From: Planctomycetia bacterium
Lineage (GTDB): Bacteria > Planctomycetota > Planctomycetia > Pirellulales > JALHLM01
Length of the DNA: 32,239 bases
Assembly: GCA_034440135.1 (NCBI GenBank)
Contig: JAWXBP010000248.1
Span: 1 to 32,239, forward strand
Reading direction: 5' to 3'
Below the pieces are notes generated by a model, which ran no database searches, was not told the DNA's origin, and saw nothing but the letters and a program-made list of their open reading frames with translations. Both the position numbers and the translations under genes were made by a program. Shown in pieces: positions 14,104-23,650 of the stretch. Every line of letters begins with the position of its first letter. Within the stretch, counting starts at the first letter, position 1.

Positions 14104-16932
14104 ATGGCAGGGCGCGCGCCGCAATCGGCGGAGTTCATCGCGGAGGCCAAAGAACACTTGGCCGACGTGTGCGACCATTTGCTGCGCTGCGAACGGGCCA
14201 CGGGCGACGCCGCACGCGTGACGGTCGAAGGACTGTTGCGGGCCGTGCATTCCGTGAAAGGGGGCGCGGGCTTCTTCGGGTTCAGCATCATCGAAACCAT
14301 TGCGCATCGGATGGAATCGCTGTTGGAAAGAATGCAAAGCGGAGAGATCGTCCGCGACGGCCAGGCAGTCGACGTATTGCTAGCGGCCACCGACCGCATC
14401 GGAGCGCTCCTGGATGACGCCGATCACAGCAACGAGGCGGATATCGCCGCGCTGCTCGCACGGCTGGACGAGATTCAAACCACTCGCGAGCCGATTTTGT
14501 CCAGCGATGCGGTGGAATCCGCAACACGCGATCCGGTTGCCGCGAAATCTCAAATCGTCGAATTGGAGCTCGATCTTCTACGTTGTGGCGCAGCCGGCGT
14601 ATCGCCGCTGGTGTTGTGGGAACGACTCGCTCAGTTAGGCGAGATCGCCGCAGGAAGAATCGCACCTGCGGCAAGAACGCTTGCCGAATGGTCTCCGCAG
14701 GATCCGGTCATTTGGGAAGTTCGCCTCAGCACGTCCCTCGACAAGGAAGACTGCTTGCGGCGACTTGATTTGCCGTCGGCAACGGCGGAGCAAGCGCCAA
14801 CGGAAACCGCACAAGCCACCGGCATTCCTAATTCTGCAGATTCGGAAGTCGCAGCTAAGCCCGCGCTCGATCGCGGTGGTACGATGCGCGTGCCGGTTGG
14901 GCTGGCCGATCAGTTGATGAATCTTGCCGGCGAACTCGTGCTGGTACGCAATCAGTCGCGGCAGGTCGCTGAATCGAACCAGCAGCTGCCGGCAGCCGTC
15001 ATGCAGCGGCTCGATTCCGTGACCCGGGCGTTTCAGGACACAATCCTCCAGACGCGCATGCAGCCAGTCGGCGTGCTGTTCAATAAGTTCCCGCGTTTGG
15101 TGCGCGATTTGGCGCGTCAACTTGGCAAGCAGTTGGAACTGCGGATCGAAGGCGCCGAAGTCGAACTCGACAAAACGATCCTCGACGCGATCTCCGATCC
15201 GCTGACCCACCTGGTGCGCAACGCTTGCGATCATGGCGTCGAATCGCCTGGCGAACGCATGAAACACGGAAAAGCGGCGGTCGGCCGCGTAACGCTCTCC
15301 GCGCATCGCCTGGGCGATGAAATTCGCATCGCCGTTTCGGACGACGGCGCGGGCATTGATAGCGCCGCGGTTCGCAAGCAGGCCATCAAGCAGGGGCACA
15401 GGACGGAACAATCGCTCGCACAACTTTCCGGTTCCGACGTGCTGGCGCTGGTGTTGCTGCCGGGACTCTCTACCGCGGAAACTGTCAGCGAGGTCTCCGG
15501 GCGCGGCGTCGGGATGGACGTCGTGAAGTCGAACCTGGCGCAGCTCGGCGGGACGATTGAGATTGAATCAGCCCTCGGCCAGGGCACGACGTTCACATTG
15601 CGACTGCCGCTCACGCTGGCCATCATTCCCAGCTTGCTCGTGACGGCCGCCGGGCGCCGGTACGCCATTCCGCAAAAGGACCTGGAGGAATTGGTGTACG
15701 TCGGCCCGGGTCAGTCGCGCGCCCGTATCGAACGAGGGCCGGAACAGGACTTCGCGCGCCTCCGCGATCGATTGCTGCCGTTGGTGAATCTCGCGCAACT
15801 GCTGCGAAAGCTGCAAGGCGATCGCGCTGACGATCAAGTCGATACGACTTCGCCGGACTCGCCGTCGTTGTTCGCGGTGGTCAAATCGGGCGCACGGCGA
15901 TTTGCCTTGGTGATCGACAGCGTGCTGTCCAGCGAGGAAATTGTCGTCAAGCCAATGCATTCTCGCTTGCGCGGCCTCAAAGTGTTTTCGGGCGCGACGA
16001 TTCTCGGCGACGGCCATGTCGCGCTGATCTTAGACCCCGCCGGCGTCGCCACAACGGCGCAGCTTCGTTTCGGGAGCGATTCCGCCGCATCGCGACACGA
16101 CCACTCTGCGGAAAAGCAGGAAACGCAGGCCGTGCTGTTGTTGCGGACCGCGAGCGGTGACAGCTACGGCGTCCCAGTCTTTCAAGTTCGCCGTCTGGCC
16201 ATGTTGCGACGCGCGGGCTTCGAGCGACTGTCGTCCGGTTGCTTTCTCGCCATCGACGGCAGGCCAACGCGGCTGATTTCAATCGACGGCCGCGACGTTT
16301 CCCAAGACGGCGCGGAATTCGCCTTTGCCCTTTTGCCGCGCGACGTAGTTCGCGCGGAAGCCGTCGTAGTGGACGAAGTGCTGGGCACGGAACTCGTCGA
16401 CCTGCGACGGCTCAGTCCCTTGCCGGACCAACCCCATGCGCTGGGCATCGCGCAACTGCGCGGGCGCACGACGCCCGTGGTCGATCTTTACCGCCTGCTT
16501 GGCAACGAACAAATGGAGACGATGTCGGCACGACCCGCGGCGAAGAAGAGAATCCTGTTGGTCGACGATACGCAGTTCTTTCGCGAAGTGGTCGGCGGCT
16601 ACCTGGAATCCGCTGGCTACGAAGTGGCGAAGGCGGAGCACGGCGCAGCGGCTTTGGAGCGGCTCGCCAGTGAGTCGTTCGACCTCATCGTCTCTGACCT
16701 GGAAATGCCCGTGGTGGATGGTTGGACGCTGGCCAAAGAGGTGCGCGGAGGAAGTTCCCAACAACAGCAACTCGCAATGCTGGCCTTGTCTACACTTTCC
16801 GCCGAACAGGCCGAAGCGAGCGCCTTGGCGAGCGGTTTCGACGCCTTTCAAGTCAAGCTCGATCGCGCGACGTTGTTGGCGACCGTCGCCTCGCTGCTGG
16901 CGAAAAACCGCGTTCAGGGGGTGCAGCGATGA
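14104..16932 (+). CDS. cheA: Hybrid chemosensory histidine kinase CheA-REC (WspE-like) with two CheW-like domains
   Basis: A 942-residue cytoplasmic kinase. Domains in order: Hpt/P1 (1-125) with H49 in 'LLRAVHSVKGGAGFFGF'; a region about 147-224 that resembles a response-regulator docking (P2) domain; dimerisation P3 ('MRVPVGLADQLMNLAGELVL', 261-340); and an ATPase with N373 (VRNACDHGVE), D414-G-A-G and GRGVGMD (467-472). A CheW-like P5 follows (about 500-650), then a second degenerate CheW-like domain (about 673-800, 'YGVPVFQVRRLAMLRR') and a C-terminal receiver (about 813-936) with D821/D822, D865 and K918. CheA with its own receiver is the WspE/FrzE pattern, seen in arrays that control non-flagellar outputs. 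GGGAGGGG precedes the ATG. The stop overlaps the cheW start by four bases. Confidence 0.92.
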   Translation: MAGRAPQSAEFIAEAKEHLADVCDHLLRCERATGDAARVTVEGLLRAVHSVKGGAGFFGFSIIETIAHRMESLLERMQSGEIVRDGQAVDVLLAATDRIGALLDDADHSNEADIAALLARLDEIQTTREPILSSDAVESATRDPVAAKSQIVELELDLLRCGAAGVSPLVLWERLAQLGEIAAGRIAPAARTLAEWSPQDPVIWEVRLSTSLDKEDCLRRLDLPSATAEQAPTETAQATGIPNSADSEVAAKPALDRGGTMRVPVGLADQLMNLAGELVLVRNQSRQVAESNQQLPAAVMQRLDSVTRAFQDTILQTRMQPVGVLFNKFPRLVRDLARQLGKQLELRIEGAEVELDKTILDAISDPLTHLVRNACDHGVESPGERMKHGKAAVGRVTLSAHRLGDEIRIAVSDDGAGIDSAAVRKQAIKQGHRTEQSLAQLSGSDVLALVLLPGLSTAETVSEVSGRGVGMDVVKSNLAQLGGTIEIESALGQGTTFTLRLPLTLAIIPSLLVTAAGRRYAIPQKDLEELVYVGPGQSRARIERGPEQDFARLRDRLLPLVNLAQLLRKLQGDRADDQVDTTSPDSPSLFAVVKSGARRFALVIDSVLSSEEIVVKPMHSRLRGLKVFSGATILGDGHVALILDPAGVATTAQLRFGSDSAASRHDHSAEKQETQAVLLLRTASGDSYGVPVFQVRRLAMLRRAGFERLSSGCFLAIDGRPTRLISIDGRDVSQDGAEFAFALLPRDVVRAEAVVVDEVLGTELVDLRRLSPLPDQPHALGIAQLRGRTTPVVDLYRLLGNEQMETMSARPAAKKRILLVDDTQFFREVVGGYLESAGYEVAKAEHGAAALERLASESFDLIVSDLEMPVVDGWTLAKEVRGGSSQQQQLAMLALSTLSAEQAEASALASGFDAFQVKLDRATLLATVASLLAKNRVQGVQR

Positions 16933-17405
16933 GTCCGTCGATTCCCACTGAAGCGGCCGCCGCGCTGTATTGCACCTATTGGGTAAACCAGCAATGGTTC
17001 GGCGTTGATGCACAGTATGTGCGCGAGGTTCACGCGGTTACGGACCTGACCCCTGTGCCTGGCGCGCCCGCAGGAGCGGCGGGCTATGTCAATTTGCGTG
17101 GGCAATTGTTCCTGGTACTGGACGCCCGAGTGTTACTGCTTGGCGAAAGGCGAAGCAAGCAGGAAAGCACGCAGCTCGTCGTGTTTCGCGCGACCGCCGG
17201 CGAATCATTCGCCCTGTTAGTCGACGTCTTGGCCGACATGCTGTATGTCTCGGGCGATCAAATTGACGCGCCCGACGCCGATCGCCTGAACATCGCGCGC
17301 GATGGAGTCACCGTCGGGAGCGCACGCATGGAAGACGGACTTTTGACATTGATCGACCCTCGACAATTGCTGCCGGCAGTGTTTTCCGGCCCAGTGAAGA
17401 TATAA
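16929..17405 (+). CDS. cheW: CheW-type coupling protein
   Basis: A 158-residue single-domain CheW that tethers the CheA kinase to chemoreceptors. Visible features are the opening beta-strand 'YCTYWVNQQWFGVDAQYVREV', 'DLTPVPGAPAGAAGYVNLRG' (the conserved G..NLRG core), 'LFLVLDARVLL' and the second-barrel strands 'FALLVDVLADMLYV'. The ATG at 16929 overlaps the cheA stop (ATGA), with AGGGGG seven bases upstream, so translation is coupled. It is the only stand-alone CheW in the window; Wsp systems usually have two (WspB and WspD). The extra CheW-like domain inside CheA may compensate. Confidence 0.92.
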   Translation: MSPSIPTEAAAALYCTYWVNQQWFGVDAQYVREVHAVTDLTPVPGAPAGAAGYVNLRGQLFLVLDARVLLLGERRSKQESTQLVVFRATAGESFALLVDVLADMLYVSGDQIDAPDADRLNIARDGVTVGSARMEDGLLTLIDPRQLLPAVFSGPVKI

Positions 17406-17461
17406 CCGCTTCGAGACAACTGCTTCGCTCAGCGAATTCACCTCCCTTGACTTGAACCACC

Positions 17462-19720
17462 ATGCGCAACATCAGCTTAAAGTCCAAGATCGCGATTCTC
17501 GTCAGCGTACTCACCGCGACGGTACTGGCCGTGGCCATCGTCGGCGCCTGGGAACTGCGTCGCAACAACATCCAGATGCGGCAATTGGTGGACCGCAATG
17601 GACGGGCCATTGAACTGGCATCGCAGATCCGCGTCGGGCTGCTCGCGGCCGTTCGCAGAGAAAAAAATGCGGTGCTCGCGTCGGATGAGATTGCCGCGGC
17701 GAAGTTCGCGATGGATGTCGACAAGAGTGCCGACCAAGTCGAGACGCTCTCCCCGGAACTGGACTCGTTGATCGGCGAGATTGCCGGCGCCGGCGAAGAT
17801 TTCGCCGTGTTCCGCCGCGAATGGCAAAACCTCCGTACCAATCAAGCGGAGGTCTTGCGACTCGCGGTTCTGAACACGAACTCCAGGGCGTCGCGACTGC
17901 TTGCCGAAGATGTCGCCACGCGCATTGAATCGCTGGACCGAATCATGGCGGGCGTCGCACTGCGGGCAATGGCACAGCCCAGCGTCGACGGGACATCGTC
18001 GACTGCGTCGGGATCGTCCGATCGGCGCGAGCGTGCGGCGGAGTTGCGGTTAGCGTTCGCCCAGCTTGTCAATCGGCTGTATGCCCACATCAATGCCGAC
18101 GACGAAGCCGTGATGAATGAATTGGACGGCGAGATTGCGGCGACGCTGGGCAGCATTGACGCTTCGCTCGAAACGCTGCAGGCGTTCGCCGAGGATCGCG
18201 ACCGGCTGGAGCTTGGCCAAGCGGCGATGGAAGCGCGTGGGTTGCGCCGCGACGTGGCGGAGATTCAGAGCCTGTCACGCCAGAATACGAATGCGAAAGC
18301 GGTGAAGTTGACTTCGACGACCTCGGTTACGCAGGTCAACAAATGCGACGCGGCGCTGGCAGCACTTTTGGACAATCTCGGCCGCGCGGCGCAAGCCAAA
18401 CGGGACACTGCGCAGTCTGCGTTCTATCGCGCCGTCGCGATCACGGCCGGTACCGCGACTCTCGGCATCGCGGTCGCATTGATTCTTGGCCGTCTGATCG
18501 CCCGCTCCGTGACGGGACCGGTGGCTCAAGGCGTCGAGGTCGCGCATGCACTCGCGCAAGGAGATTTGACGCGGCGACTTCGAATGACGCAACGCGACGA
18601 GATCGGCCAACTGTCCTGCGCGATCGACCAGGCCGCAGAGAACTTCGCCGCCATTGTGGCGGAAATTCATGACGTGGCGGTGAAGATCGGCGGCTCCGCC
18701 AGCGAGTTGAGCGCGGTCTCGCATCAACTGCTTTCGCAGAGCGAGGAGATGTCGACGCAGGCCGGTTACGTGGCCGGCGGGACCGAACAGATGACGGCCA
18801 ACATCAATACGATGGCCGCCGCGGCGGAAGAAATGAGCATGAACGTGGCTTCGATCTCCTCGGCCAGCGAAGAGATCAGCGTCAATGTCGGCGCGATTTC
18901 CAGTTCCGCCACGCACACGTCGAGCAACGTCAACGCGGTCGTGGAAGGCATTCAAGACGCGGTGCAATCGTTCGAAACCGTGGCTGGCGACGCCCGGCAA
19001 GGCGCGCTGACGACGGCCAAGGCGGTGAATCTCGCCGCCAGCGCGACGAGCACGATGCACACGCTCGACCGCGCCGCCGGTGAAATCAATAAGGTCACCG
19101 AGATGATCAAGTTGATCGCCATGCAAACCAACCTGTTGGCCCTCAACGCCACGATCGAGGCCGCCTCGGCCGGAGAGGCCGGCAAAGGCTTTGCCGTCGT
19201 CGCCAATGAGATCAAGGAGCTCGCCAATCAGAGCGGTAAAGCGGCGGAAGACATCGCACGAATGATCGAGGGAATTCAGACCAATACCCGCGGCGCCGTG
19301 GCAGTCATTCAAGAAGTGGCCGCGACAATTCAGGAAGTCAACACCGCGAACACGCGCATTTCCCAGGCTACCGACGAGCAAACGCAGTTGGCGAACGCCA
19401 GCGCGGTAAAGCTCGACGCGGCCGGCAAGGGCGTTGGGCACATCGCGCAATCGATCACGGAAGTCGCCAAGGGCGCGAATGACATGTCGCGCAACGCGAG
19501 CGAAGCCGCCAAGGCGGCCAGCGACGTCTCCTACAATGCCAGCGAGGCCGCTCGGGCGGTACGCGATATCGCCAGCAATATTCGCGGCGTCAGCCAGGCC
19601 ACGCGCGACAACACGGCGAGCGCCCAGCAAGTGAATCAAGCCGCGGGCGGATTGCAAGGCATCGCCGCGAACCTGGAACGCCTGGTAGCCCGCTTTCGTT
19701 TGACGTCGGACAAGCGATAG
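17462..19720 (+). CDS. Transmembrane methyl-accepting chemoreceptor
   Basis: A 752-residue receptor. Membrane helix 1 is at about 9-29 ([20 protein letters not shown]) and helix 2 at about 322-345. The roughly 290-residue stretch between them is predicted helical and lacks PAS or Cache motifs, resembling four-helix-bundle sensor modules. A HAMP domain follows (about 345-400, '[20 protein letters not shown]' then '[12 protein letters not shown]'), then a long coiled-coil signalling domain. The hairpin tip at about 548-590 reads '[20 protein letters not shown]' followed by [13 protein letters not shown], the CheA/CheW contact site. The coiled coil is very rich in Ala/Ser heptads ('[16 protein letters not shown]', '[20 protein letters not shown]'). 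The ligand is unknown. By analogy with WspA it could sense surface contact or envelope state; that is inference. Confidence 0.92.
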   Translation: MRNISLKSKIAILVSVLTATVLAVAIVGAWELRRNNIQMRQLVDRNGRAIELASQIRVGLLAAVRREKNAVLASDEIAAAKFAMDVDKSADQVETLSPELDSLIGEIAGAGEDFAVFRREWQNLRTNQAEVLRLAVLNTNSRASRLLAEDVATRIESLDRIMAGVALRAMAQPSVDGTSSTASGSSDRRERAAELRLAFAQLVNRLYAHINADDEAVMNELDGEIAATLGSIDASLETLQAFAEDRDRLELGQAAMEARGLRRDVAEIQSLSRQNTNAKAVKLTSTTSVTQVNKCDAALAALLDNLGRAAQAKRDTAQSAFYRAVAITAGTATLGIAVALILGRLIARSVTGPVAQGVEVAHALAQGDLTRRLRMTQRDEIGQLSCAIDQAAENFAAIVAEIHDVAVKIGGSASELSAVSHQLLSQSEEMSTQAGYVAGGTEQMTANINTMAAAAEEMSMNVASISSASEEISVNVGAISSSATHTSSNVNAVVEGIQDAVQSFETVAGDARQGALTTAKAVNLAASATSTMHTLDRAAGEINKVTEMIKLIAMQTNLLALNATIEAASAGEAGKGFAVVANEIKELANQSGKAAEDIARMIEGIQTNTRGAVAVIQEVAATIQEVNTANTRISQATDEQTQLANASAVKLDAAGKGVGHIAQSITEVAKGANDMSRNASEAAKAASDVSYNASEAARAVRDIASNIRGVSQATRDNTASAQQVNQAAGGLQGIAANLERLVARFRLTSDKR

Positions 19721-19761
19721 AATGAACGACGTGGCGACCCTTCCCGGCCGGTCGATTTGAC

Positions 19762-20862
19762 ATGCCCGAACGCGCGCGAGTCCTGATCGTTGACGATTCG
19801 CGGACTTTTCGCGCCGGGCTGGAAGCCGCGCTCACCGGCGAAGAAGGCGTGGCGGTTGCCGGTTCAGTTTTTAACGGCGAAAGGGCGCTGGAATTCATTC
19901 GCGCGACGCCGCCAGACCTGGTGACGCTCGACGTCGACATGCCGGGCATGGACGGACTGCAAATCCTTCAGGCAATTCAGCAATTCAATCGCGGGCGACC
20001 GGCGTCGGCGGAAGTGGGCGTATTGATGCTGAGCGCCTTCACGCGCCGCGGCGCGGAGATCACCGTCCGCGCGCTGCAGGCCGGGGCGTTCGATTTCGTG
20101 ACCAAACCGAGCGGCACGTCCCCGGAAGATAGCATCGCCCAACTCAAACGCGAGGTCGTGCCTCGCGTGCGCTTGTTCATGGCGCGTCGCCATCAGCAGG
20201 ACAGCAAACGACTTTCCTTTGGTATGCCGGTAGCGCAATTGCCAAGTGCCACGGGCGAGCAGCGGCGCAAGCGGAACATTCAGGCGGTGCTGATCGGCTG
20301 CTCGACGGGTGGGCCGAAAGCCTTGGCTGCGCTGCTGCCAGAAATTGCCGCTGGACCCGACGCGCCGATCATTGTCGCGCAGCATATGCCGGCCGAATTC
20401 ACCAAGTCGCTCGCCGAGAGCCTGAGCCGACAGTGCCGCATTCCGGTCGTCGAAGCGATCGATGGCATGGCGATCGAATCCAGGACGACCTACATCGCGC
20501 CTGGCGGAAAACACCTGGTGTTGCGCCGCGATTCCCTGGGACTGCTGCGCGCCGGAACTAACGAGCAGCCGCCGGAAAGCGGCTGTCGCCCGTCGGCGAG
20601 CGTGTTGTTTCGCTCGGCGGCCGCGGTCCTGGGGGGCAACGCCGTGGCCATCGTCCTCACGGGCATGGGCAACGATGGCGCCGCGGGACTCGGTCCGTTC
20701 AAGCGAGCAGGCGGATATGTGATCGCGCAGGACGAGGCGACCAGCGTTGTTTGGGGGATGCCGGGCAGCGCCGTGACGGCAGGCGTCGTCGATGAAGTGT
20801 TGTCGCTCACGTCGATCGCCGCCGCAGTGCGCGCACTTTCCGCACCCGGGGGAGCGAGTTGA
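19762..20862 (+). CDS. cheB: Chemoreceptor glutamate methylesterase CheB with receiver domain
   Basis: A 366-residue two-domain CheB. The receiver (1-125) has D11/D12, phospho-acceptor D57 in 'LVTLDVDMPGMDG' and K115 in 'FDFVTKPSGT'. After a basic linker the methylesterase domain (about 172-362) carries the catalytic triad: S181 in 'IGCSTGGPKAL', H208 in 'VAQHMPAEFT' and D305 in 'LTGMGNDGAAGL'. It removes methyl groups from receptor glutamates and so adapts the array. In a Wsp-type layout this is the WspF position. WspF loss locks the pathway on in Pseudomonas, so this gene is a likely brake. No clear Shine-Dalgarno site precedes the ATG. Confidence 0.95.
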   Translation: MPERARVLIVDDSRTFRAGLEAALTGEEGVAVAGSVFNGERALEFIRATPPDLVTLDVDMPGMDGLQILQAIQQFNRGRPASAEVGVLMLSAFTRRGAEITVRALQAGAFDFVTKPSGTSPEDSIAQLKREVVPRVRLFMARRHQQDSKRLSFGMPVAQLPSATGEQRRKRNIQAVLIGCSTGGPKALAALLPEIAAGPDAPIIVAQHMPAEFTKSLAESLSRQCRIPVVEAIDGMAIESRTTYIAPGGKHLVLRRDSLGLLRAGTNEQPPESGCRPSASVLFRSAAAVLGGNAVAIVLTGMGNDGAAGLGPFKRAGGYVIAQDEATSVVWGMPGSAVTAGVVDEVLSLTSIAAAVRALSAPGGAS

Positions 20863-20864
20863 CC

Positions 20865-21689
20865 ATGCGACTCGCTCCGGAAACCTTCGACCGCCTGCGG
20901 GTTCGCATTCAAAATCTTTGCGGCCTCGCGATCGGCGCGGATAAGGAATACCTCGTTCGCGATCGGCTTGAGCCCCTCTTGAAGCGCCGCGCTTGGAACA
21001 CTTTCGAGCAACTCGCGGAACGGCTGGAGCTGGCGCGGGACACCGGGCTTGCCGACGAAGTGGTCGAAGCCATCGTCACGCACGAGACGTCATTTTTCCG
21101 CGATCCTCAGGTTTGGGAAGCACTGCGACGGCGCGTGCTGCCGGAGTTGCTCGCGCAAGGCCGTCGCGCGCGCATCTGGAGCGCGGCGACATCCACCGGG
21201 CAAGAGGCGTACTCGTTAGCGATGCTGGCGCAAGAAGTCGCCGAGGCCCAACCGGCGCCCGGCGCGATGGCGGAGCGCTGTTCGATCCTGGCCACTGACA
21301 TCTCTGACCCGGCCATCCAAGTGGGCATGACGGCAGCGTATGAGCCCCGGGAAATCGATCGCGGAGTCTCGGCGGCGCGCAAAAATCGCTTCTTTCACGA
21401 ATCCGGAAAGCATTGGCGCGCGGATGAATCCCTGCGACGGATGATCGAGTTTCGCCGCTTGAATCTCGCCGCGCCGCTGCCACGCTTCGGCGCGTTCGAC
21501 TTGATCTGCTGCCGCAATCTCATGATTTACTACAGCGTGGAAACCCGGCGGGCGCTTTGCGAACAGTTTCACGCCTCGCTGGCCGACGGCGGCTGGCTGC
21601 TGTTGGGCGCGGCGGAGAATCTCTATGGCATCTCAGATCGATTTGAGTCCGAGATGATTGAGGGCGCGCTGATGTTTCACAAGGCCTGA
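20865..21689 (+). CDS. cheR: Chemoreceptor glutamate methyltransferase CheR
   Basis: A 274-residue SAM-dependent methyltransferase that modifies receptor glutamates. The N-terminal helical domain (about 1-75) ends in 'IVTHETSFFRDPQVW', the CheR signature. The SAM-binding motif is 'IWSAATSTGQEAYSLAMLA' and the late strand is 'FDLICCRNLMIYYSVETRR', matching CheR 'CRN..IYF'. No C-terminal TPR repeats are present, unlike WspC. The ATG at 20865 has GGGGGAG eleven bases upstream and lies two bases after the cheB stop. A TTG at 20859 overlapping that stop is a less likely start. Confidence 0.95.
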   Translation: MRLAPETFDRLRVRIQNLCGLAIGADKEYLVRDRLEPLLKRRAWNTFEQLAERLELARDTGLADEVVEAIVTHETSFFRDPQVWEALRRRVLPELLAQGRRARIWSAATSTGQEAYSLAMLAQEVAEAQPAPGAMAERCSILATDISDPAIQVGMTAAYEPREIDRGVSAARKNRFFHESGKHWRADESLRRMIEFRRLNLAAPLPRFGAFDLICCRNLMIYYSVETRRALCEQFHASLADGGWLLLGAAENLYGISDRFESEMIEGALMFHKA

Positions 21690-21785
21690 CGGATCGCGGC
21701 GACTGGTGCGCGTCGGTCGCTTGAACTACACTGTCGGGCACGCCCCATTCCTCAGCCGATTCGATTCTGGAAGCGAGAGTCCCGC

Positions 21786-22166
21786 ATGCCTCAGCTCAAC
21801 ATCACCGAAAACGGGGACGTGGTGGTTGTTTCTTTTGTCGAGTCCAAAATTCTGGACGAGAGCATGATCCGCCAGATTGGCGAGGAATTCAAGAAGCTGA
21901 CCACCGAGGCCGCGGCCGAGCGCAAGTTACTCGTGAAGTTCAGCGGCGTGGGCTTTATGTCGTCCTCGATGATCGGCCAGGTCATGCGATTGTCCAAGCA
22001 ATGCAAGGCCGACAAGGTCGAACTGAAGTTGAGCGATATCGCGCCCGCGATCATGGAAGTGTTCAAACTGACGCGGCTCGACAAGATCCTAGCGATCCAC
22101 GCGACGGAAGCAGAAGCGATCAAAGCCTTCGGCCCGGCGCGCAAGAGCTGGTTCGGTCGGAGCTGA
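21786..22166 (+). CDS. STAS-domain protein, putative anti-sigma-factor antagonist and PP2C target
   Basis: A 126-residue single STAS domain (RsbV/SpoIIAA fold). It has N-terminal strands 'GDVVVVSFVESKILDE', helix 'IRQIGEEFKKL', the strand and cap 'LLVKFSGVGFMSSSMIGQVM' and C-terminal 'VFKLTRLDKILAIHATEAEAI'. The cap contains S59-S60-S61 where antagonists are phosphorylated, so a serine acceptor is kept, in contrast to the Hpt-STAS protein at 13381. It follows cheR after a 96-bp gap in the same orientation and may have its own promoter. In partner-switching systems such a protein is phosphorylated by an RsbW-like kinase and dephosphorylated by a PP2C enzyme. The PP2C regulator at 11879-13114 is the obvious candidate. 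No kinase is visible in the window. Confidence 0.85.
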   Translation: MPQLNITENGDVVVVSFVESKILDESMIRQIGEEFKKLTTEAAAERKLLVKFSGVGFMSSSMIGQVMRLSKQCKADKVELKLSDIAPAIMEVFKLTRLDKILAIHATEAEAIKAFGPARKSWFGRS

Positions 22167-22186
22167 TCTCGGCCCGCATATCACGA

Positions 22187-23650
22187 CTACGCCAGGATAT
22201 CCTGAATCACGTGCCCATGCACGTCGGTCAGGCGGCGATCGATGCCATTGTGACGGACGGTGAGTCGCTCATGGTCGATGCCCAGCAAGTGGAGCAGCGT
22301 AGCGTGGACGTCGTAGCAATACGTCGGCCGGTCGCGATCCGCCGGCATGTAGGACCACTCGTCACTTTCGCCGTAAGTAGCGCCGCCCTGGATGCCGCCG
22401 CCGGCGAGCCAATTGGTGAACACGAATGGATTGTGGTCGCGTCCTAGGGAGCCCTGGCTGCACGGCATGCGGCCGAACTCGGTGGTCCAGAGGACGATCG
22501 TGTCCTCCAACATGCCGCGTTGTCGCAAGTCCTTGATTAACGCCGCGGCCCCCACGGCGAAGCCCCAGCCCAGCGGTTCATGATCGCGGCGAACATCCTC
22601 GTGAGAATCCCAATTGCGGCGCGGGAAGGCGTTGTCGGCGCCCGACCAGACCTGAACGAACCGCACGCCGCGTTCCAGCAGCCGTCGAGCGATCAGACAA
22701 TTGCGCCCGAAGTACGAGGCCTCTTCGGCGCGGCTCATCTGTTCGGAGATCTGCACCGGCCGATCGTCGATTCCATACATGTCGAGGATGTATTGCGGCT
22801 CCTCATTGAGGTGCAAGACGTCCGGCGCACTGAGTTGCATGCGCGCCGCCATCTCGTAGGCTTGAATCCGCGCATCGAGTCGCGAATCACCCGGGCGCGC
22901 GGCTTCATGCCGACGATTGAGCCGTTCGAGCAAAGCGCGGCCATCGTTGTCGCTCGCAGCGGTGATGTAACTGCCCGACGGCGGCATCAGATCGGCGATC
23001 GGTTCCTTCGCCAAAGGGCGGATCATCATCGCCTGATGTTCCGCCGGCAGAAATCCAGCCGACCAGTTCTTCGGCCCATTGGGCGCAAAGCCGCGCGGGT
23101 CGGGCAGCGTCACGTAGGTCGGCAGATTGTCGTTCAGGCTGCCAAGCGCGTAGCTGACCCATGCGCCGACGCTCGGAAAGCCCGTCAGGATAAAACCAGA
23201 GGCCTGCATGAACGTCGCCGGACCATGCACGGCCGATTTGGATTTCATCGAGTGGATGAACGCCATCTCGTCGACCACGTCGCCCAGCGGCGAGACGATC
23301 TCCGTCAACCACTTGCCGCACTCGCCGTATTGCTTCCACGCAAACGGCGACGCCATCGTGTTCCCGGGCGTCGATTGAAACAGCTTCACTTCCTCGCCGG
23401 GATCCCAAGGCTGGCCGTTCCGGGCGATCAACTCCGGCTTATAGTCGAAGGTATCGCACTGGCTCGCCGCGCCGGCCATGTAGAGTTGCACGACGCGCTT
23501 GGCCTTCGGCGGATGATGCAGCACGCCGCCCAGCACGCCAGGACGCTCCTCCGCGAGCAGTTTTTCTTGGCCGAGCATCCACGCGAGCGCAACGCCGCCC
23601 AGCCCGCCCCCGGAATGCCAAAGAAACTCGCGGCGATTGAAGTGAGTCAT
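22187..23650 (-). CDS. DUF1501 protein (Tat-exported, alkaline-phosphatase-like fold)
   Basis: A 487-residue DUF1501 protein. The N-terminus 'THFNRREFLWHSGGGLGGVA' carries a twin-arginine export signal. Recognisable family text includes 'KAKRVVQLYMAGAASQCDTF', 'AFIHSMKSKSAVHGPATFMQ', 'GFPSVGAWVSYALGSLNDNL', 'LWTTEFGRMPCSQGS', 'GRDHNPFVFTNWLAGGGIQG' and the C-terminal 'YCYDVHATLLHLLGIDHERL'. The family resembles sulfatases and phosphatases in fold, but no activity is established. In planctomycetes it nearly always follows a DUF1549/DUF1553 gene, as here. The pair is thought to act outside the cytoplasm. The start codon directly abuts an inverted repeat (23651-23795), so no ribosome-binding site is visible. 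The 3' end converges on the STAS gene with a 20-bp gap. Confidence 0.93.
   Translation of the reverse strand: MTHFNRREFLWHSGGGLGGVALAWMLGQEKLLAEERPGVLGGVLHHPPKAKRVVQLYMAGAASQCDTFDYKPELIARNGQPWDPGEEVKLFQSTPGNTMASPFAWKQYGECGKWLTEIVSPLGDVVDEMAFIHSMKSKSAVHGPATFMQASGFILTGFPSVGAWVSYALGSLNDNLPTYVTLPDPRGFAPNGPKNWSAGFLPAEHQAMMIRPLAKEPIADLMPPSGSYITAASDNDGRALLERLNRRHEAARPGDSRLDARIQAYEMAARMQLSAPDVLHLNEEPQYILDMYGIDDRPVQISEQMSRAEEASYFGRNCLIARRLLERGVRFVQVWSGADNAFPRRNWDSHEDVRRDHEPLGWGFAVGAAALIKDLRQRGMLEDTIVLWTTEFGRMPCSQGSLGRDHNPFVFTNWLAGGGIQGGATYGESDEWSYMPADRDRPTYCYDVHATLLHLLGIDHERLTVRHNGIDRRLTDVHGHVIQDILA

Noticed and set aside
18275-19657. A 460-codon open frame on the minus strand
   Set aside because: It is antisense to the chemoreceptor coiled coil. 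The Leu/Arg/Gly/His-rich translation mirrors the Ala/Ser heptads of the real gene.
13381-21689. A flagellar chemotaxis operon
   Set aside because: There is no CheY, CheZ, CheD or flagellar gene. The CheA carries its own receiver and the only linked response regulator has a PP2C output.
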